A stretch of 56,466 nucleotides of DNA from assembly GCA_029204225.1 (NCBI GenBank), contig MU833435.1, forward strand, positions 1 to 56,466. The letters run 5' to 3'. Shown piece after piece: positions 56,250-56,466 of this stretch. The notes under the pieces were generated by a model, which searched no databases, was not told where the DNA came from, and was given only the letters and a program-made list of their open reading frames with translations. Position 1 is the first letter of the stretch. Every line of letters starts with the position of its first letter. A program made the position numbers and the translations under genes. This DNA is from Diphasiastrum complanatum. Its lineage: Eukaryota; Streptophyta; Lycopodiopsida; Lycopodiales; Lycopodiaceae.

Positions 56250-56466
56250 CTAAATAGGTTTTGGGGTGCAGTAGAGGCTTGTGAGAAAGTCTCAAGTTGG
56301 TGTGTACGTACACCAACTTCTCCGACTTTGCAGAGGAGAGCCGATTTCTCTTCTTTGTGTGAATCAAAGAAAAAACACTTCGGCTCCTCTCATAAGCAAT
56401 TGTAGGATCCTAATGGCAAGGTGGCACAATTTGGGAACATCAACCCCAAACTTCATCCACATGGAA
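56250..56466 (-). pseudogene. hAT transposase, C-terminal dimerisation domain
   Basis: Minus-strand reading from the window edge: 'WMKFGVDVPKLCHLAIRIL' then, after one frameshift near 56405, 'AYERSRSVFSLIHTKKRNRL' and 'KLVYVHTNLRLSHKP'. This is the hATC signature of plant hAT elements ('W..FG...P.L..LAIRIL', 'CER.WS.F..IHTKKRNRL', 'LVYVHYNLRL'); the usual Cys before Glu-Arg is Tyr here. A possible donor (TTTAG|GTAAAT) follows at 56249. Continues beyond the window. Inactive because of the frameshift. Confidence 0.85.

Noticed and set aside
56294-56319. 10-bp perfect inverted repeat AAGTTGGTGT...ACACCAACTT
   Set aside because: It falls within hAT transposase codons for the conserved KLVYVHTNL block, which produce this near-palindrome by themselves.

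Overview
This is a stretch of plant nuclear DNA, most likely from a flowering plant with a large, repeat-rich genome. The signs are spliced genes with GT-AG introns (one of them 6.4 kb), many nested and decayed LTR retrotransposons that use tRNA-Met or tRNA-Asp type primer sites, (CT)n microsatellites, and host proteins that match plant serine racemase and plant 26S proteasome RPT3. The species cannot be named from the sequence.

Host genes. (1) Minus strand, 13193 to 4519: an apparently intact six-exon serine racemase of 341 residues. Its last intron (4778-11196) is packed with transposon debris, intron 4 holds a SINE with a perfect 13-bp target-site duplication, and intron 3 uses a GC-AG splice site. 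(2) Minus strand, 34344 to 33764: an intact three-exon gene, not visible as one ORF, for a 121-residue secreted-peptide precursor. It has a signal peptide, a cysteine pair and a C-terminal Asp-Tyr motif that resembles the tyrosine-sulfated peptide families (PSY, RGF) without fitting any of them exactly. I consider it the most interesting item here. (3) Plus strand, 54361-54834: exon 1 of the 26S proteasome ATPase RPT3; the other exons lie beyond the window. Decayed host fragments include a receptor-like kinase pseudogene (about 47260-47830) and a possible RanBP2-type zinc finger (about 45660-45754).

Mobile elements, left to right: a copia element (345-2650, minus); an LTR with primer site (to 3636, plus); MULE-like, copia and other LTR pieces inside racemase intron 5; a decayed copia integrase (13785-14905, plus); copia B (16262-18673, minus), interrupted by LTR family A (18674-19452) whose internal part is fused to a different copia polyprotein (20100-21472); a gag-only LTR element (22152-29214, minus) with two long LTRs and a graded 23-26-bp minisatellite in its leader; a gypsy integrase (37120-37870, minus); a second family A copy (38233-40400, minus) and a third, inverted family A LTR (42802-43352, plus); a separate 5' LTR with a clean primer site (43446-44308, minus); a copia gag with a 48-bp repeat at its LTR/primer junction (44340-45080, minus); an almost complete but inactive copia element with both LTRs and a near-matching 5-bp target duplication (49524-53635, plus); and a hAT transposase fragment at the right edge (minus).

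The region is therefore a gene-poor, transposon-rich interval with three genes that look alive. They do not form a pathway together: one makes or degrades D-serine, one makes a secreted peptide, and one is a proteasome base subunit. Nearly all transposon reading frames carry stops, frameshifts or lost catalytic residues.
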